DNA from: Pengzhenrongella sicca | GTDB lineage: Bacteria > Actinomycetota > Actinomycetes > Actinomycetales > Cellulomonadaceae | Length of the DNA: 64,000 bases | Assembly: GCF_017569225.1 (NCBI RefSeq) | Contig: NZ_CP071868.1 | Location: 2,604,001-2,668,000 of the forward strand | Reading direction: 5' to 3' | Shown here: positions 52,094-60,733 of the stretch, piece after piece | Position numbering within the stretch: the stretch's first letter is position 1 | Layout of the letters: every line of letters starts with the position of its first letter | The notes under the pieces: model-generated | Told to the model about the DNA's origin: nothing | The model's input: the letters and a program-made list of their open reading frames with translations, nothing else | Databases searched by the model: none | Program-made: the position numbers and the translations under genes

Positions 52094-53038
52094 ATGACCG
52101 ACATCTCGAGTCCTCTCACCATCCGCCCCGCGGCGCCCTGCGACCAGGTCGTCCTCGACCACTGGGCGAGCGCCGAGCCGGTCGCGTGGGTCGACATGGC
52201 GCGTCTTCGTCGGGAGATGACGACGCGGAACTACCGGTACGAGTGGTCCTGGCTCGCCGAACGCGGTGGCCGAGCCGTCGGTCGCGCGCTCTGGTGGGGC
52301 CAGACCACGGCCGATCGCCCGGCCACCCTCGACTGCCTCCTGGTGGCGGCCGCCGAGGATCACCCCGAGGACGTCGGCGCCGCCATGATCCGCGCAGGGC
52401 TCGCGGCCTTCGGGCCAGGTCCAGCCCTCGAATTCAAGGTCGACGTCGAACCCGACCGAGCGGGCGACCCGGCGACCAGCGCGGCGGCCCGGTGGCGCGA
52501 GCGCGCCGCGCACGCGGGCGGTTTCACCCGGACGACCAAGCGGCTGAGCTTCACCCGGACGGGCACGCTCCCGCCACCCGAGCGACCGGAGGGGCTCCGC
52601 TTCGTTCCCGGTTCGGACACCGAGTTCCGAGCGCGGTTCGCCGCCGTCGCGGCCGGCAGCCTCGACGCGCACACCCTCGACATGGTCGCCGCGCAGGGCG
52701 TCGACGCGCTCGCGGACGACGATCTTGCGTTCTACCTCTCGCTGCCCGGTAGCCGAGACCGCTGGCAGATCGCTACGGCACTCGACGGCTCCGTCGTCGG
52801 ATTCATCATCGCGACCAGGACGGCCTACGACGCCAGCATCAGCTACCTCGGTGTCCTCCCGGAGCACCGCGGCCGCGGGCACGTCCACGACCTGCTCGCG
52901 CAGATGGTCCGCCTGCACCACGACGACGGGCAGCCGCGAATCGTCGGAACCACCGACGCGGCGAACGGACCGATGCGGACCGCCTTCGAGCGCGCCGGGT
53001 TCGAGGTCACCCGCGTGCGGACCGTCCACGCGCAATGA
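52094..53038 (+). CDS. tandem GNAT acetyltransferase
   Basis: A 314-residue protein with two GNAT domains, about residues 5-150 and 160-312. The second holds VVGFIIATRTAYDASISYLGVLPEHRGRGHVHDLLAQMV, where RGRGH is the acetyl-CoA pyrophosphate loop; the first has a degenerate loop (LDCLLVAAAEDHPEDVGAAM) and probably binds no CoA. ATG at 52094 is chosen; GTG at 52073 is in frame. It overlaps the next acetyltransferase gene by 4 nt. Confidence 0.8.
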   Translation: MTDISSPLTIRPAAPCDQVVLDHWASAEPVAWVDMARLRREMTTRNYRYEWSWLAERGGRAVGRALWWGQTTADRPATLDCLLVAAAEDHPEDVGAAMIRAGLAAFGPGPALEFKVDVEPDRAGDPATSAAARWRERAAHAGGFTRTTKRLSFTRTGTLPPPERPEGLRFVPGSDTEFRARFAAVAAGSLDAHTLDMVAAQGVDALADDDLAFYLSLPGSRDRWQIATALDGSVVGFIIATRTAYDASISYLGVLPEHRGRGHVHDLLAQMVRLHHDDGQPRIVGTTDAANGPMRTAFERAGFEVTRVRTVHAQ

Positions 53039-53556
53039 CCGGCGGGCACGCCGCTCCGGGCCCGCCCACAGCCGCTGACGGGCTCGTGGTCTGGCGTGCG
53101 TACGCCGCGCAGTGGCGGGAGGTCCGCGCGGTGCGGCTCGCGGCCCTGGCCGACTCTCCGTCGGCGTTCGGGTCGAGCCTGCAGCGCGAGCGGCAGTACG
53201 ACGAGGCCCGCTGGCGCGAGTGGGCGACGTCGGCCGCCGTCTTCGTGGCCTCCTCGCGGGGGGAACCGGCAGGACTGGCGGCCGGCGTCCCGGGCGACAC
53301 GGCCGACGCACGGATGCTGGTGGCCGTCTGGGTGCACCCCGCCTGGCGCGGCGGTGGGGCAGCCTCGCGGCTCGTGCGCGGCGTGGAGGCCTGGGCGCGA
53401 GACGACGGCGCGGCACGCATGCAGCTGTGGCTCACCGACGACAACACCAGGGCGCGGCGGCTCTACGCGGCCCACGGATACGTGGACACCGACCGGGTCG
53501 CGCCGTTGCCGCGCGACCCCGACCGATCCCAGCACGAGATGGTCCTGCGCCTGTGA
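53035..53556 (+). CDS. GNAT family N-acetyltransferase
   Basis: A 173-residue acetyltransferase: WREVRAVRLAALADSPSAFGSSLQRE is the opening typical of small amine/antibiotic-type GNATs; WVHPAWRGGGAASRLVRGVEAWA contains the acetyl-CoA loop (RGGGA), and TDDNTRARRLYAAHGYVDTDR the final strand motif. Substrate unknown. ATGA overlap with the preceding tandem GNAT gene. Convergent with ptsH, leaving 16 bp. Confidence 0.88.
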   Translation: MTGGHAAPGPPTAADGLVVWRAYAAQWREVRAVRLAALADSPSAFGSSLQRERQYDEARWREWATSAAVFVASSRGEPAGLAAGVPGDTADARMLVAVWVHPAWRGGGAASRLVRGVEAWARDDGAARMQLWLTDDNTRARRLYAAHGYVDTDRVAPLPRDPDRSQHEMVLRL

Positions 53557-53572
53557 GGCCAGCCGCGCGCGG

Positions 53573-53851
53573 CTACTCGGAGTCGAGGTCGGTCTCGAGG
53601 ATCTTCGCGAGCTCCTCGAGCGCCCCATCTGCGCCGACGCCCTCGGCGCGCAGCACGACGACGTCCCCGTTCGCCGCGCCGAGGCTCATCAGGGACAGGA
53701 TGCTCGAGGCGTCCATCGCCTCGTCGACCGGCGCTCCGGCCATGGCGATGGTGACCTCGAGCGGCACCCGCCCGACGGCCTCCGCGAAGATCGCGGCGGG
53801 GCGGGCATGCAGGCCGACTCGGCTCGCGATGGTGACCTGACGTTCGGACAT
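53573..53851 (-). CDS. ptsH: HPr phosphocarrier protein
   Basis: A 92-residue HPr: SRVGLHARPAAIFAEA holds the phosphorylated His15; the region of regulatory Ser46 is ASSILSLMSLGAANGD. HPr carries phosphate from EI to the sugar-specific EIIA. Last gene of the minus-strand PTS operon, 43 bp after ptsI. No HPr kinase is in the window, in line with actinobacteria that lack Ser phosphorylation. Confidence 0.96.
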   Translation of the reverse strand: MSERQVTIASRVGLHARPAAIFAEAVGRVPLEVTIAMAGAPVDEAMDASSILSLMSLGAANGDVVVLRAEGVGADGALEELAKILETDLDSE

Positions 53852-53894
53852 AGTGTGCTCCTTCGTGGTGATGGGCTGCGCAGGGGGGGACGGG

Positions 53895-55619
53895 CTAGAG
53901 GCCGAGCTCGGCGAGGATCGGGAGCCGGGACCGAACGCTCTCCTTGGCCGCGGCGGCGCTGGGTGCGGCCAGCGCGAGCTGCGCGAGGGCCGAGGCCTGC
54001 GCCAGCGTGACGCTCGCCAGCACCGCGCCGACGGCGGCGAGCGCCCGCGGCGTCATGGACAACGTCGCGATCCCGAGGCCGACGAGCACGACGGCGAGGG
54101 CGGGGTCCGCCGCCGCCTCGCCGCACACTCCGACCGGCTTGCCGTGGCCCTCGGCCACCGCCCCGGCGACCGTCATCCCGATGAGCTGTAGCACCGCGGG
54201 CTGCCACGGGCTGTTCAGCGCGGCGAGCGGCCCGAGCTGACGGTCCGCCGCCATCGTGTACTGGGTCAGGTCGTTCGTGCCCAGGCTCGCGAACTCCACG
54301 TGCGCGAGGACGTGCTCGGAGCGCAGGGCGGCGGAGGGGACCTCGACCATGACGCCGGGCGTCGTCAGCCCGGCGGCCGCGCACATCGACGCGAAGCGCT
54401 CGGCCTCCTCGACCGTCGCGATCATCGGTGCCATCACCCAGACCTCGGCGGTCGAGCCCGCGGCGGCCGTCGCGATGGCCGCGAGCTGGCGCTCGAGGAC
54501 GCCGGGGGTGGTCCAGTCCGTCCGGTATCCGCGCACGCCGAGAGCGGGGTTGGGCTCGGTCGCGTCCGTCAGGAAGGGCAGCGGCTTGTCCGCGCCCGCG
54601 TCCAGGGTCCGGACGACGACCTTCTTGCCGCCGAACGCATCGAGCACGCCGCGATAGGCCTCGACCTGCTCCTGCGTCGACGGCTCGGCGTCGCGTCCCA
54701 GGAAGCAGAACTCGGTGCGGAGCAGTCCGACGCCCTGCGCGCCCGCGGCCGCTGCGATGACGGCATCCTTCGCGCCGCCGACGTTCGCCAGCAGCGGCAC
54801 GAGGTGCCCGTCGGCCGTGCGGCCGTTGCCGTCGAACTCGCCGAGGCGAGAGGCCGTGGTGGCCCACGCGCTCGCGGCCGCGACCTCCTGCTCGCCGGGG
54901 TCGACCACGATCGATCCCGTGGTCCCGTCGACGTAGATCTCCGCTCCGTCGGCGACGGCGTCCGCGCCGACGGCGGCGACGACCGCGGGCAGCCCGAGGG
55001 CGCGCGCGATGATCGCCGTGTGCGACTGCGGGCCGCCGCCGGACGTCACCAGGGCGATGACCTGCTCGGGGTCGAGCGTCGCGGTGTCCGCCGGCGCGAG
55101 GTCCTCGGCAACGAGGACGAACGGCGTGGCCGAGGCGGGGATGCCCGGGGCGGCCACCCCGCGCAGCTCGGCGACGATCCGGGAGCGCACGTCGAACAGG
55201 TCGGTCGCCCGCTCGGCCATGTAGCCCCCGAGGTTGTGCAGCATCTCGGCGACCGAGGCGGCCGCATCCCAGATCGCGCGCTCGGCCGACGATCCCGCGG
55301 CGATGTGCTTGACCGCGGACTTGATCAGCATCGAGTCCGTCGCCATCTGCGCGGTCGCCGCGAGGACGGCCTTCGCGTCGCCGTGCGCGCGCTCGGCGCG
55401 AGCGGTCAGCTCCGCCTGGACCGACGTCGAGGCGGCGCGCAGGGCGTCCTCGGCCTCCGCCGCGGACGTCGTCGGCGCCAGGCGCTCGCCCGCGGGCGGC
55501 TCGGCGACCGGAGCCGGCATCTGCCGCACCGTCCCGACAACTCGCCCGGGGCTGACCCCGACGCCCGAGAACGTCACTGTTCGAGCTGTGGTTGCCGCTG
55601 CACGATCCGTGGATGTCAC
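53895..55619 (-). CDS. ptsI: PTS enzyme I (phosphoenolpyruvate-protein phosphotransferase)
   Basis: A 574-residue enzyme I. SPGRVVG near the N-terminus, VTSGGGPQSHTAIIARALGLPAVVA with the phosphorylated His, VGLLRTEFCFLGRDAEPSTQEQVEAY and VMVEVPSAALRSEHVLAHVEFASLGTNDLTQYTMAADR are the classic EI blocks; GVCGEAAADP is the catalytic Cys region. It moves phosphate from PEP to HPr. Start at GTG 55619 (upstream frame is non-family and overlaps the leader); GAGG lies upstream. Unusually encoded in a sugar-specific operon. Confidence 0.95.
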   Translation of the reverse strand: MTSTDRAAATTARTVTFSGVGVSPGRVVGTVRQMPAPVAEPPAGERLAPTTSAAEAEDALRAASTSVQAELTARAERAHGDAKAVLAATAQMATDSMLIKSAVKHIAAGSSAERAIWDAAASVAEMLHNLGGYMAERATDLFDVRSRIVAELRGVAAPGIPASATPFVLVAEDLAPADTATLDPEQVIALVTSGGGPQSHTAIIARALGLPAVVAAVGADAVADGAEIYVDGTTGSIVVDPGEQEVAAASAWATTASRLGEFDGNGRTADGHLVPLLANVGGAKDAVIAAAAGAQGVGLLRTEFCFLGRDAEPSTQEQVEAYRGVLDAFGGKKVVVRTLDAGADKPLPFLTDATEPNPALGVRGYRTDWTTPGVLERQLAAIATAAAGSTAEVWVMAPMIATVEEAERFASMCAAAGLTTPGVMVEVPSAALRSEHVLAHVEFASLGTNDLTQYTMAADRQLGPLAALNSPWQPAVLQLIGMTVAGAVAEGHGKPVGVCGEAAADPALAVVLVGLGIATLSMTPRALAAVGAVLASVTLAQASALAQLALAAPSAAAAKESVRSRLPILAELGL

Positions 55620-55713
55620 GTTGTGTCCTCGATCTTGTGGTGCCGGAGCCGGTGCGCGACGGAGGGCCTCAAGCCGCGTGCGCACCGCTACGAAGGGGTG
55701 AAACTGAGCCGGG

Positions 55714-56550
55714 TCAGGCCTGGTCTGCTGCCACTCGGGCAACGTGAAGGGCCAGGTAGGAAACCTCGTCGTCGGTCAGCGGCGAGCCGAGCCGCAGCTC
55801 GACCAGGGCAGCCAGGCGCAGAGCACACTCGGCCTCGCGCGGGTAGGTCGCCCGGATGGCGACGCCGATCGGTGAGTGCTTCTGGTCGAGCTGCTTGTGC
55901 TGGTGGATTCGGACGAACAGGTAGCGAAGGTGGGTGATGAACCGCCCGACGCTGACGCTGCCCGGGTCGAGATCCAGGGCGAAGGTCTGTTCGATCACCG
56001 CGACCATCTGCTGGATGGCGCCGGTCATCGTGTAGGTGTACGAGAGGTCGCCGGTCGCGAAGCCCGCGTTCACGAGGTGCAACGCCAGCCCGACCGCCTC
56101 GGCGCTGGGGAGCTGAGTCTCGCTGCGGGCGTTGATCGCCGACAGCAGGGCCGCCGCCTCGGTGTACTCCTCGGCGTAGAGGTTCTGCACCTCCGCGAGG
56201 AACGGGTACTCCAGCACCATCCCGACCGCGATGCGCCGCAGCGCGAAGCTCACGTGATCGGCCAGGGCGATGATCAGCGCAGGATTCCGGGCGAGGGTGT
56301 CCAACCCGACGTCTGCGAGCGCCGACCCGACCAGCTGGATGTGCTCGGGCGGGATCCCCGCGAGGAGCTGCGCCAGGTGGTCGGGGTCGCGTCCGTCCGT
56401 CGGCACGAACACCCGGGCGATTTTCGCCGGGTCGACGGCCTCGCCCGGCCGGGCCTGGAAACCCAGGCCGCGGCCGGTCAGGATCACGTCGCGTCCGGCG
56501 TCGTCCAGGGCGAGGACGACGTTGTTGTTGAAGACGCGCACGACCTCCAT
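55714..56550 (-). CDS. bglG: BglG/LicT family transcription antiterminator
   Basis: A 278-residue antiterminator. The RNA-binding CAT domain is at residues 1-58 (VVRVFNNNVVLALDDAGRDVILTGRGLGFQARPGEAV), followed by two PRD domains: PRD1 with DHVSFALRR and NLYAEEYTEAAALL, PRD2 with FITHLRYLFVRIHQHKQLD and YLALHVARVA. It binds the RAT hairpin at 58736-58765 and lets transcription pass the terminator when the cognate sugar is present, under control of PTS phosphorylation on the PRD histidines. Lies between the EIIBCA and EI genes. Confidence 0.95.
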   Translation of the reverse strand: MEVVRVFNNNVVLALDDAGRDVILTGRGLGFQARPGEAVDPAKIARVFVPTDGRDPDHLAQLLAGIPPEHIQLVGSALADVGLDTLARNPALIIALADHVSFALRRIAVGMVLEYPFLAEVQNLYAEEYTEAAALLSAINARSETQLPSAEAVGLALHLVNAGFATGDLSYTYTMTGAIQQMVAVIEQTFALDLDPGSVSVGRFITHLRYLFVRIHQHKQLDQKHSPIGVAIRATYPREAECALRLAALVELRLGSPLTDDEVSYLALHVARVAADQA

Positions 56551-56599
56551 GTCAGGCCCGCCGCGCGTCGCTCGGCGAAGCGATCACGGTCGGCTCCTC

Positions 56600-58666
56600 T
56601 CAGGGGGCGACATCAATGATCGGATCACCGGGCACGACGTCGCTCCCGGTCCGGGGAGAGACCGACGACAGCGTCTTGCTGTTGATCACGACCACCACGG
56701 TGGTCGGATCGTAACCCGCGTCCCGGATGCCCGTGAGGTCCGCCGTGACGAGCAGGTCGCCGACAGCGACCCGTTGCCGCTTCTGCACGGCCACCTCGAA
56801 GCACTTCCCCTCGAGCTGGACGGTGTCGATGCCGATGTGGACCAGCACCTCGACACCGTCGTCGGTCTTGATCCCGAAGGCGTGCCCGCTCGCCGGAACG
56901 GTGACCAGAACACCGGCCACGGGAGAGGTCACCCGACCGTCGGTCGGCTGGATGCCGACCCCTTCGCCGAGCGCGCGCGAGGCGAACACCTTGTCCGCCA
57001 CCTCGTCCAGGGGCACGACCTTGCCCGCGACCGGCGCCACGATCAGGGCGGTCGGCGTGCTGGCGGCCGAGGCGCTCGCGGTCGAGGTACCGGCGGCGGA
57101 GGCGCTGGCGGCGGCCGGAGCAGTCCGCGGCGGCGCCGCGGGCCCGGCAGCTTCGAGGGCGAGGTCGGCCTCGGCCTGCTTGCGGTTCGCGAGGCCCTCG
57201 GCCTTCTGCTCCGGTGTGCGGTAGTCGGAGATGATGACCAGAAGCATGGCGGTCACGAACGCCGCCGTGATGGAGATCGCGTACAGCGGGATCGGCGAGA
57301 AGACCGGGATGGTCAGCAGGGACGTGAAGGCGAACGCTTCCGTCGTGACTCCGCCGAAGACGCCGGTGATGAGGCCACCGACGAGGCAACCGACCAGCAT
57401 GCGCGGGTAGATCCGCTTGAAACGCAGGTGGATGCCGTACAGCGAGGGCTCGGAGATTCCGCCGAGCAAACCTGCGGCCAAGGCACCCGAGGCCGTCTCG
57501 CGCATCTCGTTTTCCTTGTCACGCACGGCGATGAAGAGGACACCAGCGGTCGCGCCGAAGCAGGCGAAGTTCCAGGCGCCCATCGGGCCCTGGATGAAGT
57601 CATAGCCGAGCGTCTGGATGTTCATCAGCATGAGCGCATTGAGGGGCCAGTGCAGACCCAGCGGGACCAGGAACGGGTAGATCAGCGGGATCATGATTGC
57701 GAACAGGATGGGGGCGCTGCCGTTCATCCACGCCAGCCCCGCACCGATTCCGTTCCCCATCCAGATGCCCATCGGGCCGATCAGGAAGGCGGTCACGGGG
57801 ATCATGATGGCCAGCGAGAAGAACGGCACGAACACCATCTGGATGTTCTCGGGGAAGACCCTCTGCAGACCCTTGTACACCAGGGCCAGCACCGCGACCA
57901 TGATCAGCGGGACGAACACCTGGCCGCCGTAGCCGTTCAGCTGCATCGGGAGGCCGAAGATCTGGGCCACGCAGGACTCGGTGCCCAAGGTCTCGTTCAA
58001 CGTGCAGACGGTGTCGGGGAACCGCGCGGTGTCGGAGAGACTGACGAACTCCGGGGTCATGAGGGCGGCCATCACGGTCGCCCCGACCCAGGGGTCGATG
58101 TTCAGCTTCTTGGCGGCGTTGTAGGCCACCATGATTGGCAGGAAGGTGAACACCCCTTGCCACATGGCGTCGAGGAAGACCCAGGACGCCGACTTGTCCT
58201 CGGCGCGGAAGTCGACGATGCCGAGCGCGTCGAGGACCGCGGCGAACGCGATGATCAGCGAGGCGCCGAGCAGGACTCCGAGCAGCGGCCGGAAGGAGTC
58301 CGAGAGGTACTCGAAGAAGCCGTCGATCCAGGCTGACTTTCCGCGGGTCTTCCCGCGGGCCGCGGCCTTGACGTCGGCATCGCTGAGCTTGCTCTTGCCG
58401 ATGCCGGCCATCTCGGGCAGGTTCATGATCTGGTTGAACGTAGTCTGGACCGCGCCGCCGATGACGACCTGGAACCGGTCCCCGGACTGCGGAACCGCGC
58501 CCATCACGCCGGGGATCGCCTCCACGGCCGACTGGTTGACCAGCTCGGCGTCATTGAGCACGAAGCGAAGCCGCGTCGCGCAATGCGTCAGGCTCACGAT
58601 GTTTCCGGGACCGCCGATCTCGGCGACGATCCCCTCAGCAGTACTGCGTTGAGTTGTGGACCCCAT
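56600..58666 (-). CDS. bglF: PTS beta-glucoside-specific EIIBCA
   Basis: A 688-residue fused permease. EIIB: residues 1-90, active Cys29 (SLTHCATRLRFVLND). EIIC: about residues 110-470, roughly ten helices, with GISEPSLYGIHLRFKRIYPRM, the conserved GI-x-EP sugar-site motif. A low-complexity Ala/Ser/Thr linker leads to EIIA (residues 540-688) with its active His in VLVHIGIDTVQLEGKCFEV. It phosphorylates and imports aryl-beta-glucosides or similar sugars. The ATG is preceded by GGAAGGA. First gene of the operon, behind a RAT/terminator leader. Confidence 0.94.
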   Translation of the reverse strand: MGSTTQRSTAEGIVAEIGGPGNIVSLTHCATRLRFVLNDAELVNQSAVEAIPGVMGAVPQSGDRFQVVIGGAVQTTFNQIMNLPEMAGIGKSKLSDADVKAAARGKTRGKSAWIDGFFEYLSDSFRPLLGVLLGASLIIAFAAVLDALGIVDFRAEDKSASWVFLDAMWQGVFTFLPIMVAYNAAKKLNIDPWVGATVMAALMTPEFVSLSDTARFPDTVCTLNETLGTESCVAQIFGLPMQLNGYGGQVFVPLIMVAVLALVYKGLQRVFPENIQMVFVPFFSLAIMIPVTAFLIGPMGIWMGNGIGAGLAWMNGSAPILFAIMIPLIYPFLVPLGLHWPLNALMLMNIQTLGYDFIQGPMGAWNFACFGATAGVLFIAVRDKENEMRETASGALAAGLLGGISEPSLYGIHLRFKRIYPRMLVGCLVGGLITGVFGGVTTEAFAFTSLLTIPVFSPIPLYAISITAAFVTAMLLVIISDYRTPEQKAEGLANRKQAEADLALEAAGPAAPPRTAPAAASASAAGTSTASASAASTPTALIVAPVAGKVVPLDEVADKVFASRALGEGVGIQPTDGRVTSPVAGVLVTVPASGHAFGIKTDDGVEVLVHIGIDTVQLEGKCFEVAVQKRQRVAVGDLLVTADLTGIRDAGYDPTTVVVVINSKTLSSVSPRTGSDVVPGDPIIDVAP

Positions 58667-58699
58667 TGTCAATCCTTCCGCGCTGCCCCGGCGATGGGC

Positions 58700-58740
58700 A
58701 AAAAAAAGGACCCGAGGCGCACCTAGGTGCGCCTCAGGTC
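58700..58740 (-). terminator. intrinsic terminator in the bgl leader
   Basis: On the minus strand, 15-base arms GACCTGAGGCGCACC and GGTGCGCCTCGGGTC pair (one U-G) around two bases and run straight into eight T residues: a textbook rho-independent terminator. It lies 34 bp before the EIIBCA start, inside the transcribed leader, so it stops transcription unless the antiterminator binds. Its 5' arm overlaps the RAT. Confidence 0.88.
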
Positions 58741-58765
58741 TTGCCCCATCGCGGGTAACAATCCT
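58736..58765 (-). promoter_or_regulatory. ribonucleic antiterminator (RAT) for BglG/LicT
   Basis: Read on the minus strand the 30-base element starts AGGATTGTTACC and ends GGGGCAAGACCT, agreeing with the LicT/BglG RAT pattern (AGGATTGTTACT ... GGCAAAACCT) in the bases that form the two internal loops. Its last five bases are the first bases of the terminator stem, so hairpin and terminator exclude each other. The cognate protein is encoded at 55714-56550. Confidence 0.88.
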
Positions 58766-58766
58766 G

Positions 58767-58782
58767 GTGAGCGTTCGCTCAC
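58767..58782. promoter_or_regulatory. 16 bp palindrome upstream of the RAT
   Basis: GTGAGCGTTCGCTCAC has two perfect 7 bp arms around TT. It lies directly upstream of the RAT in the bgl leader/promoter zone. It may be an operator of a LacI-type regulator, in line with actinobacterial sugar control, or an extra RNA hairpin. A neighbouring GAACGCT-ACCA element is a diverged copy of one arm. Confidence 0.4.
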
Positions 58783-58865
58783 AGAGAACGCTACCACCGC
58801 GACGGCGGGCCCCGCGCCGCGGGGGCGCGTCGGCCGAAGTTGACACGTCATGGGTTCCGCCAGAT

Positions 58866-58881
58866 GATTGAAATATCAATC
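58866..58881. promoter_or_regulatory. AT-rich palindrome before the LLM oxidoreductase gene
   Basis: GATTGAAATATCAATC (arms GATTGA and TCAATC around AATA) ends 17 bp before the GTG at 58899 and overlaps a plausible -10 for a TTGACA at about 58837. Layout typical of a MarR/PadR/TetR-type operator. No regulator gene adjoins it, so the protein that binds is unknown. Confidence 0.5.
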
Positions 58882-58898
58882 TTATTCGAGGAGACATC

Positions 58899-59978
58899 GT
58901 GACCGCAGGCACTGCAGCGATCCAGACGAGCGCGCAGGGGGCGTCGATGAGCGACGTCGAGTTCGGCCTGGACACGTTCGGCGACGTGCCCGCCGACGAC
59001 GGCGGGCGGCTGCTCTCCCACGCCGAGGCAATCCGGCAGGTCGTGGCCGAGGCCGTGCTGGCGGACGAGCTCGGCGTCGACGTCATCGCCCTCGGCGAGC
59101 ATCACCGGCCGGACTACTCCGTGTCCAGCCCGGAGATGGTGCTCGCCGGGATCGCCGGGCAGACCTCGCGGATCAGGCTGAGCTCCGGGGTCACCGTGCT
59201 CAGCTCGGACGACCCCGTGCGGGTGTTCCAGCGGTTCGCGACACTGGACGCGCTCTCGAACGGTCGCGCCGAGGTGATCCTCGGGCGGGGCTCGTTCACC
59301 GAGTCGTTCCCCCTGTTCGGGTACGACCTGCGCGACTACGAGGTGCTGTTCGAGGAGAAGCTGGGGCTCTTCGCGGAGCTGCTCACGGAACGCCCCGTGA
59401 CCTGGAGCGGGACCACGCGGGCCGCGCTCGTCGACGCGGACGTCTACCCGAAGACCGAGTCGGGCCGGCTGCCCACCTGGGTGGGCGTGGGTGGCTCGCC
59501 CCAGTCGGTCATTCGCACGGCGCAGCACGGCTTCCCGATGATGCTCGCGATCATCGGCGGCGAGGCGGCGCGCTTCCGGCCCTACGTGGAGCTGTACCGC
59601 CGGGCGGCGCAGGAGGCGGGGACCGCCCCGCAGCCGGTGGGGATGCACTCCCCCGGGTTCGTGGCCGACACTGACGCCGAGGCCCAGGAGACGTTCTTCC
59701 CCACGTACAAGGTGATGCGGGACCGCATCGGCGCGCAGCGCGGCTGGCCGCCCCTGGGCCGCAGAGAGTTCGACTCAGAGGTCAGGGGCGGCTCGATGTA
59801 CGTCGGTTCGCCCGAGACGGTCGCCCGCCGCATGGCCGAGTCGATCCGCGCCCTCGGCGTGAGCCGGTTCGACCTCATCTACTCGGCGGGGCCCGCCTCC
59901 CGCAGCGCCCGGATGCGCTCGGTCGAGCTCTACGGGAGCAAGGTCATCCCCATGGTCCGCGACCTGCTCGCCGACTAG
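58899..59978 (+). CDS. LLM class flavin-dependent oxidoreductase
   Basis: A 359-residue luciferase-like monooxygenase family protein: FGLDTFGDVP, VVAEAVLADELGVDVIALGEHHRPDYSVSSPEMVLAGIAGQTSRIRLSSGVTVLSSDDPVRVFQRFATLDALSNGRAEVILGRGSF is the classic bacterial luciferase-like barrel start. Uses FMNH2 or F420. Substrate unknown. Starts at GTG with GAGGAG upstream. First of three genes on one strand with a NAD(P)-binding partner and a flavin monooxygenase. Confidence 0.9.
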   Translation: MTAGTAAIQTSAQGASMSDVEFGLDTFGDVPADDGGRLLSHAEAIRQVVAEAVLADELGVDVIALGEHHRPDYSVSSPEMVLAGIAGQTSRIRLSSGVTVLSSDDPVRVFQRFATLDALSNGRAEVILGRGSFTESFPLFGYDLRDYEVLFEEKLGLFAELLTERPVTWSGTTRAALVDADVYPKTESGRLPTWVGVGGSPQSVIRTAQHGFPMMLAIIGGEAARFRPYVELYRRAAQEAGTAPQPVGMHSPGFVADTDAEAQETFFPTYKVMRDRIGAQRGWPPLGRREFDSEVRGGSMYVGSPETVARRMAESIRALGVSRFDLIYSAGPASRSARMRSVELYGSKVIPMVRDLLAD

Positions 59979-59993
59979 CGAAGGGCCGAGACC

Positions 59994-60725
59994 GTGCCGC
60001 AGACTCCACCGCCCACACCCACGCCACCGCCCCTGACCGTCGGGATCCTCGGTGCCGGAAAGGTGGGCACCGTGCTCGGCCGGCTCCTGGTCGCCGCCGG
60101 CTACCGGGTCCTCATCGCCGGATCGGGCGCGACGTCCCGGATCGCACTCACCGTGGAGGTGCTGGCCCCGGGGGCCACGGCCGTCTCGGCCGACGACGCC
60201 GCTCGCGAGGCCGACGTCGTGATCCTCGCCCTGCCGCTCGGCAAGCACCGGACCATCCCCCGGGACCTGCTCGACGGCACGCTCGTGATCGACGCGATGA
60301 ACTACTGGTGGGAGGTCGACGGCATCCGCGACGACCTCACCGACCCGCGCGTGTCCTCGAGCGAGGCGGTGCAGGCCTTCCTGCCGACGTCCCGCGTCGT
60401 CAAGGCCCTCAACCACATGGGCTACCACGACCTCGACGAGGGAGCTCGACCGGCCGGCTCGCCCGGGCGCAAGGCCATCGCCATCGCCGGCGACCACGCC
60501 GACGACCTGACCGCGGTCGCGGCCATCGTCGACGCGATCGGGTTCGATCCCGTCCCCGCCGGCACGCTGCGCGAGAGCATCTCGCTCGAGCCCGGCAGCG
60601 AGCTGTTCGGCGCCAACTTCAGCGCCGACGAGGTCCGCGCGGCACTGGGACGCTTCGGCTCGTCGGAGCGAGGTCGCACGGTCGCGGCCGCCCGCGCCGA
60701 CGGCGCCAGCGTCGCCGCCGGCTAG
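59994..60725 (+). CDS. NADPH-dependent F420 reductase-like protein
   Basis: A 243-residue protein: Pro-rich N-terminus, then [30 protein letters not shown] Rossmann loop, [33 protein letters not shown] and [15 protein letters not shown], with the C-terminal block [15 protein letters not shown]. Fits the family that passes electrons between NADPH and F420. Starts GTG, 15 bp after the LLM gene, which suggests it supplies reduced cofactor to that enzyme. Confidence 0.8.
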   Translation: MPQTPPPTPTPPPLTVGILGAGKVGTVLGRLLVAAGYRVLIAGSGATSRIALTVEVLAPGATAVSADDAAREADVVILALPLGKHRTIPRDLLDGTLVIDAMNYWWEVDGIRDDLTDPRVSSSEAVQAFLPTSRVVKALNHMGYHDLDEGARPAGSPGRKAIAIAGDHADDLTAVAAIVDAIGFDPVPAGTLRESISLEPGSELFGANFSADEVRAALGRFGSSERGRTVAAARADGASVAAG

Positions 60726-60733
60726 GCGGGTCG

